A stretch of DNA of 62,597 nt from Saprospiraceae bacterium. Its GTDB lineage: Bacteria; Bacteroidota; Bacteroidia; Chitinophagales; Saprospiraceae. Positions 18,730 to 27,351 of the stretch are shown here, piece after piece. Within the stretch, counting starts at the first letter, position 1, and each line of letters begins with the position of its first letter. A program made the translations under genes and the position numbers. The stretch covers positions 1-62,597 of the forward strand of contig JAIYAV010000391.1 of the NCBI GenBank assembly GCA_027488855.1, written 5' to 3'. A model generated the notes under the pieces. The model did not search any database and was not told where the DNA came from. It saw only the letters and a program-made list of their open reading frames with translations.

Positions 18730-21150
18730 ATGGATACTGCACAATCTACACCCTACAACCATTCAGGCGGAACACCTACTCCCAGTGGAAACAAGGAGTT
18801 GGACATCAAATACTTCTTTTTCCTCTTCTTGCGCAATTGGTACTGGTTGTTACTGGGCCTCATGATCGGGTACAGCATTGCCTGGGTCAAGTTGCGGTAT
18901 GCAACCAATATCTACCAGGTAGGGGGCAGTATTTTGTTGGAAGACAACGCCAAAAGTAACATCTCCGAAGAAATCATCACCGAAAAACTGGGACTTGAGC
19001 AGGAGTCCAATGTGGATGACCAAATTCAGGTGCTCAAGTCAACGACCATGATGCGGCGGGTGGTGGATTCACTCAATCTCAATGTGACCTATTATACGGT
19101 GGGACGGGTCAAAACCAGTGAGATGTACGGCCCCAACTGCCCGGTGATGCTCACTGGCGCTTTGCCAAAAGTATTGGCCTATGGCACTTCGCTGCGAGTT
19201 CGCACGCTGAACAATTACGATTTTACGCTGGTAAAAGGGGAAAACGATACCCTGACCTGCCATTACGATACTCCATTTGTCCTCAATCAAATCAAATATA
19301 CGGTAAGCCGACAAGCTAGCGCGGTGCCTGGAACAGAGTTTTTGATCCGCGTCAATTACCCTGAAGGTACTGCCGCAGAATACGCAGAAAAACTGGTGAT
19401 TCAGCCTGTGCCCGGCTCCAACGTGCTCAATCTCAGCATGCGTGACCCCGTGGCTGAAAAATGCATTGACATCTTCAAAACCCTTGTCAATGAATTTGAC
19501 CGGAGCCAGGTAGAAATCAAAAATGAGTCTGGTCGCAAAACCCTTGAATTTATTGATGAGCGCTTAGTCTTCATCACCGACGAGCTCTACAACGTTGAAA
19601 AAGACGTAGAAGGATACAAACGCAGCCGAGACCTGCCCGTGGCCATCGAAAGTAAAGCCAGCGAATACCTTAGCAAAGTATCTACTGCCGATGAACAATT
19701 GATGGAGCTTGATCTGCGCCTAACGATGTTGGATGCTATCGAAAAAAAGCTCAATGACCCCGCTGCCCAAAACGAATCCCTGCCACTAAGTTCGGAGATA
19801 TTGGCCAGCAGTGCTGCGGCCGAGCTCATTAAGGCCTATAATGAGATTGTTCAGGAGCGCAAAAAACTGTCGGCCACCGCAGGCCCTACCAATCCAGCCT
19901 TAAAATCATTGGATAAAAAGGTGGAGGAGTTGCGTAAACCTTTGTTCGACAATTTTATTGTCATTCGCCGCGAGCTCAACGACCGGCGTGCCCAGGTCAG
20001 CAAACGTTTAAGACCGATTGAAAATAAAATTGATGCCATTCCCACTTACGAGCGGGAGCTGCTGCAGATTTTGCGCCAGCAGCAAATCAAGGAGCAACTT
20101 TTTTTGTTTTTGTTGCAAAAACGGGAAGAAACGGCCTTGAGTGTTGCTGCCCAGGTGTCCAATACCCGCATCCTCAACCCGCCAGTTGGGCAGGGATTGG
20201 TGGCTCCAGACCGCCGCCGAACCTTCACCTTATATTTGTTCATGGGCTTTTTGCTGCCGGGGCTTGTGGCCTTTTTATTTGATTATTTCAACAATCGGAT
20301 TTACGACGAAAACGATATTCGCCGCCATACCAATGCGCCATTTTTGGGGGGAATCATGCAATCTAGTGCGGGGAAATCCATTGTAGTCAATCGCAGTAGT
20401 CGCTCGGCCATTGCAGAGATGTTCCGGATGTTGCGCACCAATTTGCATTATCTATCCAAGGGCGAAAAGAAGCAGGTCGTCCTTGTCAGCTCCAGTGTGA
20501 GTGGTGAGGGCAAAAGTTTCATCACCATCAACATGGGCATCAGCATTTCACTTTCCGGCCAAAAAACCCTCTTGTTGGGATTGGATATCCGCAGACCGAA
20601 ATTGAGCCGCTATTTGACCGGGCATCAGGCTGAGCGAGGAGTAACCAACTACTTGGTAGGACAAGCTTCTTTGGACGACCTCATCAAACCTTTGCCGGAT
20701 CATCCTCTGGTAGATTACCTGGATTGTGGCCCCATTCCGCCCAACCCCGCCGAATTGTTGATGAGTGATGCTACCCGTGATTTGTTTATAGAGTTGCGCA
20801 AGCGTTACCAATACATCATCGTAGATACTGCTCCTGTCGGGCTGGTCACCGATGCCCTTTTGCTCAGCCAACACATTGACCAAACCGTCATTGTCACCCG
20901 TTTTGGGATGAGCCGCACTCCGTTTTTGCGTATGGTGCAGGACATTTACAGCAACAACAAATTGCCTCAGGTGGGGATCGTCCTCAACGGGCTCAAGGCC
21001 CGGGCAGGGTACGGCTACGGCTACGGTTATGGCTACAGTTCTTCTTATGGCTACAGCTATGGCCAGGGGTATGGTAGCGAATACTTTGACAAGGAGCCAC
21101 GCCGCCGCTGGTCTTGGCGCCGTATTCTTAAACGTATCCGCTCAAAATAA
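18730..21150 (+). CDS. wzc: Wzc-type polysaccharide co-polymerase / tyrosine autokinase
   Basis: The 806-residue protein has an N-terminal Wzz domain with a membrane helix (FFFLFLRNWYWLLLGLMIG), a long periplasmic coiled-coil region (about residues 250-480), a second helix (FTLYLFMGFLLPGLVAFLF) and a cytoplasmic BY-kinase domain with Walker A SSSVSGEGKSF near residue 588, Walker A' LLLGLDIRRP and Walker B YIIVDTAPVG. The C terminus (about residues 760-785) is a tyrosine cluster of GYGY repeats, the autophosphorylation tail. It controls polymer length and export with Wza; CpsB should dephosphorylate it. Confidence 0.93.
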   Translation: MDTAQSTPYNHSGGTPTPSGNKELDIKYFFFLFLRNWYWLLLGLMIGYSIAWVKLRYATNIYQVGGSILLEDNAKSNISEEIITEKLGLEQESNVDDQIQVLKSTTMMRRVVDSLNLNVTYYTVGRVKTSEMYGPNCPVMLTGALPKVLAYGTSLRVRTLNNYDFTLVKGENDTLTCHYDTPFVLNQIKYTVSRQASAVPGTEFLIRVNYPEGTAAEYAEKLVIQPVPGSNVLNLSMRDPVAEKCIDIFKTLVNEFDRSQVEIKNESGRKTLEFIDERLVFITDELYNVEKDVEGYKRSRDLPVAIESKASEYLSKVSTADEQLMELDLRLTMLDAIEKKLNDPAAQNESLPLSSEILASSAAAELIKAYNEIVQERKKLSATAGPTNPALKSLDKKVEELRKPLFDNFIVIRRELNDRRAQVSKRLRPIENKIDAIPTYERELLQILRQQQIKEQLFLFLLQKREETALSVAAQVSNTRILNPPVGQGLVAPDRRRTFTLYLFMGFLLPGLVAFLFDYFNNRIYDENDIRRHTNAPFLGGIMQSSAGKSIVVNRSSRSAIAEMFRMLRTNLHYLSKGEKKQVVLVSSSVSGEGKSFITINMGISISLSGQKTLLLGLDIRRPKLSRYLTGHQAERGVTNYLVGQASLDDLIKPLPDHPLVDYLDCGPIPPNPAELLMSDATRDLFIELRKRYQYIIVDTAPVGLVTDALLLSQHIDQTVIVTRFGMSRTPFLRMVQDIYSNNKLPQVGIVLNGLKARAGYGYGYGYGYSSSYGYSYGQGYGSEYFDKEPRRRWSWRRILKRIRSK

Positions 21151-21155
21151 TTTTA

Positions 21156-21163
21156 TAGTTTTG
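21156..21163 (+). promoter_or_regulatory. Candidate -7 box TAGTTTTG
   Basis: A TAnnTTTG match just after the wzc stop and before repeat D2. It could start a transcript covering the kinase-RapZ fusion and wzx, but the following palindrome would lie in its leader. Confidence 0.3.
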
Positions 21164-21170
21164 CGACTGA

Positions 21171-21290
21171 GTAGTGGGGCAAAAATAAGTGTTCATTTTT
21201 TTTGAGCCAAAGGATTAGAGAAGACACTTGAAATGAACCGTTTACTTATCTAATCCTTTGGCAAAATGAACACTTATTTTTTTATCGCCC
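21171..21290. repeat. Family D repeat, copy D2, split by a nested palindrome
   Basis: The left part (21171-21200) reads GTAGTGGGGCAAAAATAAGT and on to GTTCATTTTT; the right part ends TTTTATCGCCC at 21290. These are the two ends of one D element. Between them sits another inverted repeat (GCCAAAGGATTAGA near 21215 and its complement near 21250) plus a second GAACACTTATTTTT block. It looks like a D element opened by an insertion or duplication. Confidence 0.85.
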
Positions 21291-21315
21291 TTAAGTTAAG
21301 AAACAACGTACTGGA

Positions 21316-22767
21316 ATGAGTCCACAAAAAATTGAAGCAGCGCTAGCCGATTTATTTGAGCAGTGGGCGGGTGAAAGCCCCAAATTGATTTTGCCTTTGG
21401 CCCCATCAGGTTCCGAGCGGATTTATTACCGCTTACAGGGCTCCGAACGGGCCGCCATCGGCACCTATAGCCCCAATGATCGGGAGAGCAGGGCTTTTTT
21501 GGAATACAGCCGCCATTTTCACGGCAAATCCTTACCTGTGCCCGAAATCTATGCCGAAGATTTGAACACCAAGGTCTATTTGCAAGAAGATCTGGGCTCA
21601 ACGACTTTATATAGTTTTTTGATCCAAAACGACGATTATTTTCCCGATTACCTCGCCCAAATCTACAAGCGGGTGGTGGAACAATTGGCCCGCTTACAAA
21701 TCATTGGCGGGAAAGATTTGAGCTACGAGCACAGTTATCCCAAATCCGCCTTCGACAAGGAGGCCATGTTTTGGGATTTGAACTATTTCAAATACCATTT
21801 CCTGATGCTCACCAAGGTGCGTTTTGATGAGCAAGCCCTGGAAAAAGATTTTCACGCGCTGGCTGATTATTTGCTTACTGCCGATAACCAATACTTCCTG
21901 TTTCGCGATTTTCAGTCGCGCAACATCATGATCAAAAGTGGTGAGCCGTACTTTATTGACTACCAGGGTGGACGCCGCGGTGCCCTTCAATACGATTTGG
22001 CCTCTTTGTTGTTCCAGGCCAAAGCCAACATACCAGCAGACATTCGTCAGGAAATTTTACAGCATTACATCAAAGTGGCTGGTGAATTGACGCCCATTGA
22101 TCCGGACAGGTTCATTGAGCATTACAATGGCTACGTGTTGATCCGCAACATTCAGGTCTTGGGGGCCTATGGTTTCCGGGGACTGTTTGAGCGCAAAGAG
22201 CATTTTCTCAAAAGTATCCCGCATGCCTTGCGCAACATCAAGGGACTTTTGGAAAACTGGCAGTTGCCCATCGAACTTCCCCATCTGCGGGAGGCGATGC
22301 AGCGCATTTTGGATTCCAAAAAATTCGAACCTTTCAATAAAATTAAAAGCAGTACCAGTCTACTTACGGTAGTGGTCAACAGCTTTTCGTACCATGCTGG
22401 CGGTGTTCCAGAAGATACCAGTGGCAACGGCGGTGGTTTTGTATTTGATTGTCGCTTCGTGCACAACCCAGGGCGCTATGAACCGTACAAAAAATTGACT
22501 GGCCGCGATGAATCGGTCATCAATTTCCTCAAGCAGCACAGCACCATGGACGAATACCTGCACAACGTATTCCGCATTGTGGATACCGCGGTGGAAGACT
22601 ACATCGAGCGCAGCTTCATGAACCTCAGCGTCAACTTTGGTTGCACCGGAGGCCAGCACCGCTCCGTATACGCCGCCGACGCCCTTGCCAAGCACCTGAA
22701 GGAGAAGTACGGCATTAAGGTGGTCTTGCACCATGTGGAGCAGGAGAAGAAGAATTGGGAAAACTAA
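21316..22767 (+). CDS. Phosphotransferase (AmgK/APH-like) fused to a RapZ C-terminal domain
   Basis: The 483-residue protein has two parts. Residues 1-335 are an aminoglycoside/choline-kinase fold with LYLQEDLGSTTLYSFL-like hinge, the catalytic block LFRDFQSRNIMIK and metal-binding FIDYQGGRRGALQYDLASLL, close to AmgK sugar kinases. Residues 350-483 match the C-terminal domain of the RNase adaptor RapZ: VNSFSYHAGGVP, FDCRFVHNPGRY, GRDESVINFL, VNFGCTGGQHRSVYAADAL. The RapZ N-terminal P-loop domain is absent. RapZ C domains bind glucosamine-6-phosphate, so the fusion may tie amino-sugar phosphorylation to sensing; this is inference. Confidence 0.82.
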   Translation: MSPQKIEAALADLFEQWAGESPKLILPLAPSGSERIYYRLQGSERAAIGTYSPNDRESRAFLEYSRHFHGKSLPVPEIYAEDLNTKVYLQEDLGSTTLYSFLIQNDDYFPDYLAQIYKRVVEQLARLQIIGGKDLSYEHSYPKSAFDKEAMFWDLNYFKYHFLMLTKVRFDEQALEKDFHALADYLLTADNQYFLFRDFQSRNIMIKSGEPYFIDYQGGRRGALQYDLASLLFQAKANIPADIRQEILQHYIKVAGELTPIDPDRFIEHYNGYVLIRNIQVLGAYGFRGLFERKEHFLKSIPHALRNIKGLLENWQLPIELPHLREAMQRILDSKKFEPFNKIKSSTSLLTVVVNSFSYHAGGVPEDTSGNGGGFVFDCRFVHNPGRYEPYKKLTGRDESVINFLKQHSTMDEYLHNVFRIVDTAVEDYIERSFMNLSVNFGCTGGQHRSVYAADALAKHLKEKYGIKVVLHHVEQEKKNWEN

Positions 22768-22775
22768 TTTATTAG

Positions 22776-22874
22776 AGATGAAAGATGAGAGATGAAAGAG
22801 GCTACCGCAGGGACTTAGACAAGGTTATCGTCAAAAACGCTGCGGTAGCCTCTTTCATCTCTCATCTTTCATCT
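22776..22874. repeat. Family A palindromic repeat, copy A3
   Basis: Arms at 22776-22809 and 22841-22874 are perfect 34-nt inverted repeats. The outer words are GATGAAA/GATGAGA, unlike A1 and A2, but the inner stem GGCTACCGCA and the 31-nt loop at 22810-22840 (with GGGACTTAGACAAGG and GTCAAAAACGC) are the same family. It lies between the kinase-RapZ gene and wzx. Confidence 0.95.
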
Positions 22875-22889
22875 TTCATCTTTCTATAA

Positions 22890-24392
22890 ATGTCTCTACT
22901 CAAAAAACTCGCCGGAGAAACCGCCATTTACGGCATGAGCAGCATTTTGCCGCGCTTGCTCAATTTTGTTTTGTTGACTCCTTTTTTGACCCGGGTGTTG
23001 AGTAAGGCGGACTATGGCATTTTTAATGACCTGTATTCTTACGTAGCACTATTCAATATCCTGCTGACTTTTCGTTTGGAGACGGCTTATTTCCGCTATG
23101 CTCAAAAAAAGGAAGATGTAGAGCGGGCTTTTTCTACATCGGCTCTGTTTCTATTGTTGTCTACGCTGGTTTTTACCGGAATTGCGCTCTTTTTGGCGCA
23201 GCCCATTGCCGATCTTCAGCAGTATCCCCAGCATCCAGAGTTTATCGTGGCACTCATTTTGATTTTGGGATTAGATACCCTGACTTCCATTCCTTTTGCA
23301 CGCCTGCGTTTCGACAATCGCCCCTTGCGCTTTATGGGGATCAAGTTGACCAACGTCGTTGTCAATATTCTGCTGGTATTTTTTTACCTGTATTTTTGTC
23401 CAAAATTGGAGCAAAAAGCCGCCTGGCAGTGGCTGCAATACCTGCATTTCAAGGACAATATGGTCGGGGATGTCTTTCTGGCCAATGCGGTGGGCAGTGC
23501 AGTGAATATGCTGCAAGTGTTGCCCACTTATCTGCGCATGAAATTGGGGATCGATTGGGTGTTGCTGCGCCAAATGTTACGTTATTCCTTCCCGCTGATC
23601 ATTGCCGGGGTTGCGGGGGTAATCAATCAGTTGATCGGTACACCTTTGTTGAAATTTTTAGGTGTAGGGGATTTGAATAATAACCTGGAAGAAGTGGGAG
23701 TTTATTCCGCAGCAGTGAAAATCCCCGTAATGATGAACCTTTTTACGCAGGCTTTCAACTACGCTGCCGAACCTTTCTTTTTCCGCAATGCCAATGAAAA
23801 GGGTTCGGAAAAGGTATATGGGCAGGTTGCTCAGGCCTTCACTTTGGTGAGTTGTGTCGCCTTTTTGGGCATCATGTTGAATATCGATTGGGTGGGTTTG
23901 TTTTTGGGGAAAGATTTCCGGGAAGGTTTGGATACGGTGCCGGTGCTATTGCTGGCCAATCTGTTTTTGGGCTTGTACACCACCTTTTCCATTTGGTATA
24001 AATTGATAGATCGCACGGCGGTTGGTGGTTGGATTGCGCTGGGGGGCTCCCTCATTACCATTGTGCTCAACGTGGTGTTGATCAAACAAGGATACAGTTA
24101 CTACGCGCCAGCCTGGACTGCGCTGGTTTGTTATGTATTTATGACCATCACGAGTTATTGGGCGGGTCAAAAATACCATCCCATCCAGTACCCCTTGGGG
24201 CGGATGGCCCTGTACCTGGTACTGGCCTTACTGGCTTATGGCTTGAGCGAAGGGGTGCGTTATTGGGCAAAAGATGCATTTTGGGTGATTTTGAGCATCA
24301 ACTTTTTGATTCTTTTGGCTTACTTTGCCGCCATTGCCTGGATCGAAAAGCCACTGATCAAACGTTTGTTGGCGCGTAAGGGAAGGGAATAA
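22890..24392 (+). CDS. Wzx-type oligosaccharide flippase
   Basis: The 500-residue protein is almost entirely hydrophobic helices (about 12-14), starting MSLLKKLAGETAIYGMSSILPRLLNFVLLTPF with the polysaccharide-synthesis (MATE-related) N-terminal pattern and YGIFNDLYSY. It should flip lipid-linked repeat units across the inner membrane for assembly outside. It follows hairpin A3 by 15 bases. No Wzy polymerase is seen beside it. Confidence 0.88.
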   Translation: MSLLKKLAGETAIYGMSSILPRLLNFVLLTPFLTRVLSKADYGIFNDLYSYVALFNILLTFRLETAYFRYAQKKEDVERAFSTSALFLLLSTLVFTGIALFLAQPIADLQQYPQHPEFIVALILILGLDTLTSIPFARLRFDNRPLRFMGIKLTNVVVNILLVFFYLYFCPKLEQKAAWQWLQYLHFKDNMVGDVFLANAVGSAVNMLQVLPTYLRMKLGIDWVLLRQMLRYSFPLIIAGVAGVINQLIGTPLLKFLGVGDLNNNLEEVGVYSAAVKIPVMMNLFTQAFNYAAEPFFFRNANEKGSEKVYGQVAQAFTLVSCVAFLGIMLNIDWVGLFLGKDFREGLDTVPVLLLANLFLGLYTTFSIWYKLIDRTAVGGWIALGGSLITIVLNVVLIKQGYSYYAPAWTALVCYVFMTITSYWAGQKYHPIQYPLGRMALYLVLALLAYGLSEGVRYWAKDAFWVILSINFLILLAYFAAIAWIEKPLIKRLLARKGRE

Positions 24393-24410
24393 AACGCTAA
24401 GTTGTTTTTT

Positions 24411-25211
24411 ATGGAAAAGCATTACACTCTCATTACCGGCGCTAGCATGGGCATTGGTCGTGCGTTGGCGGAGGAATGCGCCCAAAGGGGCAGAAATATA
24501 TTGCTGGTAGCATTGGATGGCCCGGAATTGCATGCGGCGGCCAAGGAAATTGTGCAAAAACACGGGGTAGAAGCCCACCCATTTGGCATCGACCTCACTG
24601 CAACCGATGCACCGCTGAAAGTGTACACCTGGTGCCAGGAAAATGGCTACAGCGTGGACATGCTGATCAACAATGCCGGATTTGGACTTGGCGACATCTT
24701 AGATAAAGTGCCGATTGGGGTGTACCAAAAGATGCTGCGGCTCAACAACCAAGTGATGTTTGAGTTGACCTACTATTTTTTGCCGCAGTTGAAACAATTA
24801 GACAAGGCTTATATTCTCAATTCCAGCAGCATGGAAGGGCTGATGCCAATGCCTTTCAAAGCGGCGTATACGGCAACCAAACACTTTGTGACGGCTTTTT
24901 CCCTTTCGCTGCGCGAAGAATTGGCCGAAACGGGAGTGAGCGTAAGTGCCTTGTGCCCCGGCCCGGTGGTGACCAACGAGGATGGCCTCAAGCGCATTCA
25001 ACGCAGCGGACGCAAGGCCAAATTGGTCGTGATGTACCCGCATCAAGTAGCCCCTATTGCAATCAATGGCCTGTTCAGCGGCAAACGCATCATCATTCCG
25101 GGGGTGATGAACCAGATTATGATCCTGTTGAACAACGCGCTGCCACTGGCTTTGCGGATGAAGTTGTTGCGGAAAATTGGGGCGGCGGTTATTCCGAAGG
25201 AGGAGGGTTGA
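24411..25211 (+). CDS. Short-chain dehydrogenase/reductase
   Basis: From ATG 24411 the protein has 266 residues: YTLITGASMGIGRALAEECA (NAD(P) motif), LINNAGFGLGDI, the catalytic serine in NSSSMEGL, YTATK with the active-site Tyr and Lys, and SALCPGPVVTNEDG. It is a classical SDR of the DltE/YqjQ-like type. The substrate cannot be read from sequence. It is the last plus-strand gene of the polysaccharide cluster and may not belong to it functionally. Confidence 0.85.
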   Translation: MEKHYTLITGASMGIGRALAEECAQRGRNILLVALDGPELHAAAKEIVQKHGVEAHPFGIDLTATDAPLKVYTWCQENGYSVDMLINNAGFGLGDILDKVPIGVYQKMLRLNNQVMFELTYYFLPQLKQLDKAYILNSSSMEGLMPMPFKAAYTATKHFVTAFSLSLREELAETGVSVSALCPGPVVTNEDGLKRIQRSGRKAKLVVMYPHQVAPIAINGLFSGKRIIIPGVMNQIMILLNNALPLALRMKLLRKIGAAVIPKEEG

Positions 25212-25268
25212 GGTGTACCGGATGTTAATTGCTTTTTGCGAAAGACTAATCGCGGAGCGATTGAATTC

Positions 25269-25441
25269 AGAATAGCCCCGGTCGTCCAGGGAAAAATGCG
25301 AGGGAGATGGTCACAACCGCGGTAGCGGTTGAATTACATAGCGAATTGTTCAACCGCTGCCGCGGTTGTGGAACCTGCCTGAATCTTCCAAATCCCCGGA
25401 CGACCGGGGCTATTCTAAATTTAACCGCTGCCGCGGTTGTG
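25269..25441. repeat. Nested palindromic repeat (family G)
   Basis: Outer arms at 25269-25292 and 25393-25416 (AGAATAGCCCCGGTCGTCC and complement, one mismatch) enclose inner arms at 25312-25333 and 25349-25370 (CACAACCGCGGYAGCGGTTG and complement, one mismatch). A third copy of the inner arm follows at 25421-25441. It occupies most of the 255-base gap between convergent genes. Confidence 0.9.
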
Positions 25442-25466
25442 TTTTATCATTCGGTATGATTAATGG

Positions 25467-27326
25467 TCATTCCGTAAAAATTTCCACCCGTAGGCCAAGC
25501 CAATCAGTGCGGTAAATACTGGTTGTGCCGGTTACATAAAAGTTTCTGCTTTTCATATGGACATTCAGGCGTTTTATTTTGAGACTCGCAAGGTCAGGCA
25601 TTGCCGATTGCACAGGGCCATCGTTGATGCTTACCATCAGCTCTTTTTCCGCTTTGATGCAGCGCTCTACTCGTTTGCTAATGTTTTCAATTCCTTCGTC
25701 TGAAATAGGTCCTTCAAATGAGGAATGGCCATCTTCTACTACTTCGCGCCATTTTTTAGATTCCAGAGTCAATAATCTCCGGAGGTAAGTATTGTTCTGG
25801 TTACTCAGGATTTTGGCCTTGTATGCTTCGAACTCCTGGGGGGCTGAGGGTATGCCTCCCATGAGAACTTGCATGTTTTTGTTCCAATTTCCGGTTTGCA
25901 TTTTCTTCAAAATATTGAAGTCAAACGCTTCGGTGCCACAGCCACTTTCATGTCCCTGAATCACTAAGGGGAATTCGCTGTTTTCACCAGCGTAAATTCT
26001 GCAAAGACCACCATTGTTGTCTTCCAGTGCTATCGAGCTCAATCGGCCATTTTCATTCAAGGTATAAGAGATTCGTTTATTGATCTTTAAGGGGATTTTG
26101 GTCAAGCGTTCTAGTTCAGCCTGGTCAATGTCCAGATCGACGATGATGAGAACAGTGTTGATTTCTGATGGAGGTATAATGGTATCGGGGCTTGGTTTGT
26201 GATTGAGTGTAGGGTTGGTGGGCTCGACTTGTGGTAACTTATTGGTAAGCAGTTCTTTTTTTTCTTGCTGAGAAAAGGCTTTTTGATCAAAAGAAAGTGG
26301 TACGGTTTCATACTTTACCTGTGCGTCTAATGCAGCAGGCTTTGTGGTATTTTTGACCGTAGTGTTTGTTACCGCTAAGGGGCGGTTAAATACGGGCAAT
26401 AACGGTAGCAATAAAAATACTAAAGCATAACGCAGGCTGTGTCGTTTTGGAGAGGGTTTACTGTTCATCATCACAATCCGTTCTTTGAGTAGGGAAAAAC
26501 TATAAGCAGTTGATAGGCTGTTGTTGAAAGCAGGATTGGCCCAGCTCAGCAAACTGAGTTGATAGGCTTTTTTGTCCCATTGTTGTTGCAATACAGCCTG
26601 ATCCGCCAGGTACTCCAGGTTGTTTTCTACCAGTCGGCGATAGTACCAGGCTGCTGGGTTAAACCATTGCCAGATCAAGGTAAGTTCGGCCAGCAGAATA
26701 TCCCAGGTATGCCCCTGATTGACATGGGCCAATTCATGAGTGAGGACCAGCTCCAACTCTGCACTATGGTACAATTGATCCGAAATAAAAACGGTCCGGC
26801 CAAAGGCGAAAGGAGACAAAGCGCCGGGGCAGACCGCCAAGCGGTAACTACCCCTTTGCTCAATGCGTGCTTTACGATACAATTTCCACAACGATAAGAT
26901 TTGGAGGATGAACCGAATGCTCAAAGCCAGGCAGCCAAGACCGTAGAGCCAGGTAACGATCTCCATAAAACGAATGGGGTGAGTTGGCTTGGGCTGAGTT
27001 TTAATTGGATCTGGTTTGGATTGATTTTTCTGCTCCATTGGTGTCACTTCCAAGGAAGGGCTAACATCAATCATGGTCTCCTCAACAGGCTGACTGGGGG
27101 TGACCAATTTAATGTGTTCAGATGGAACATTGATTTTGCGCCAAATCGTCCAGGACTCTGGCAGATGGATATGGGGAATAATCAGGCTTGCCAGCAATAA
27201 ACCCAATAAGAAACTACGGTTCCATTTCAGGTAAGTGCTCTTCAGAAAGAGGACACGAAACAGCACTACCCCAATCAAAAGAATGAGTGCAGATGCCAGG
27301 TTGTATTTCAGGCTTGGGTCGAACAT
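25467..27326 (-). CDS. M56-family (BlaR1/MecR1-like) membrane metallopeptidase, copy 1
   Basis: The 619-residue protein has four N-terminal membrane helices and a cytoplasmic zinc-protease loop with HELAHVNQGHTWDILLAEL near residue 197, followed by NPAAWYYRRLVENNLEYLADQAVL, the M56 pattern. The C-terminal half (after about residue 310) is periplasmic and shows no penicillin-binding motifs; it contains VDLDIDQAELERLTKIPL, also seen in the neighbouring copy. M56 sensors cut a BlaI-type repressor in response to a signal. It is downstream of a second M56 gene and a blaI gene. Confidence 0.87.
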   Translation of the reverse strand: MFDPSLKYNLASALILLIGVVLFRVLFLKSTYLKWNRSFLLGLLLASLIIPHIHLPESWTIWRKINVPSEHIKLVTPSQPVEETMIDVSPSLEVTPMEQKNQSKPDPIKTQPKPTHPIRFMEIVTWLYGLGCLALSIRFILQILSLWKLYRKARIEQRGSYRLAVCPGALSPFAFGRTVFISDQLYHSAELELVLTHELAHVNQGHTWDILLAELTLIWQWFNPAAWYYRRLVENNLEYLADQAVLQQQWDKKAYQLSLLSWANPAFNNSLSTAYSFSLLKERIVMMNSKPSPKRHSLRYALVFLLLPLLPVFNRPLAVTNTTVKNTTKPAALDAQVKYETVPLSFDQKAFSQQEKKELLTNKLPQVEPTNPTLNHKPSPDTIIPPSEINTVLIIVDLDIDQAELERLTKIPLKINKRISYTLNENGRLSSIALEDNNGGLCRIYAGENSEFPLVIQGHESGCGTEAFDFNILKKMQTGNWNKNMQVLMGGIPSAPQEFEAYKAKILSNQNNTYLRRLLTLESKKWREVVEDGHSSFEGPISDEGIENISKRVERCIKAEKELMVSINDGPVQSAMPDLASLKIKRLNVHMKSRNFYVTGTTSIYRTDWLGLRVEIFTE

Positions 27327-27351
27327 GGCCTATGGGTGTTTGCAGGGTCAA

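Noticed and set aside
13530-22874. Family A as CRISPR repeats or as simple terminators
   Set aside because: Copies are kilobases apart, and no T-run follows the stems; the conserved loop and changing arms do not fit plain terminators.
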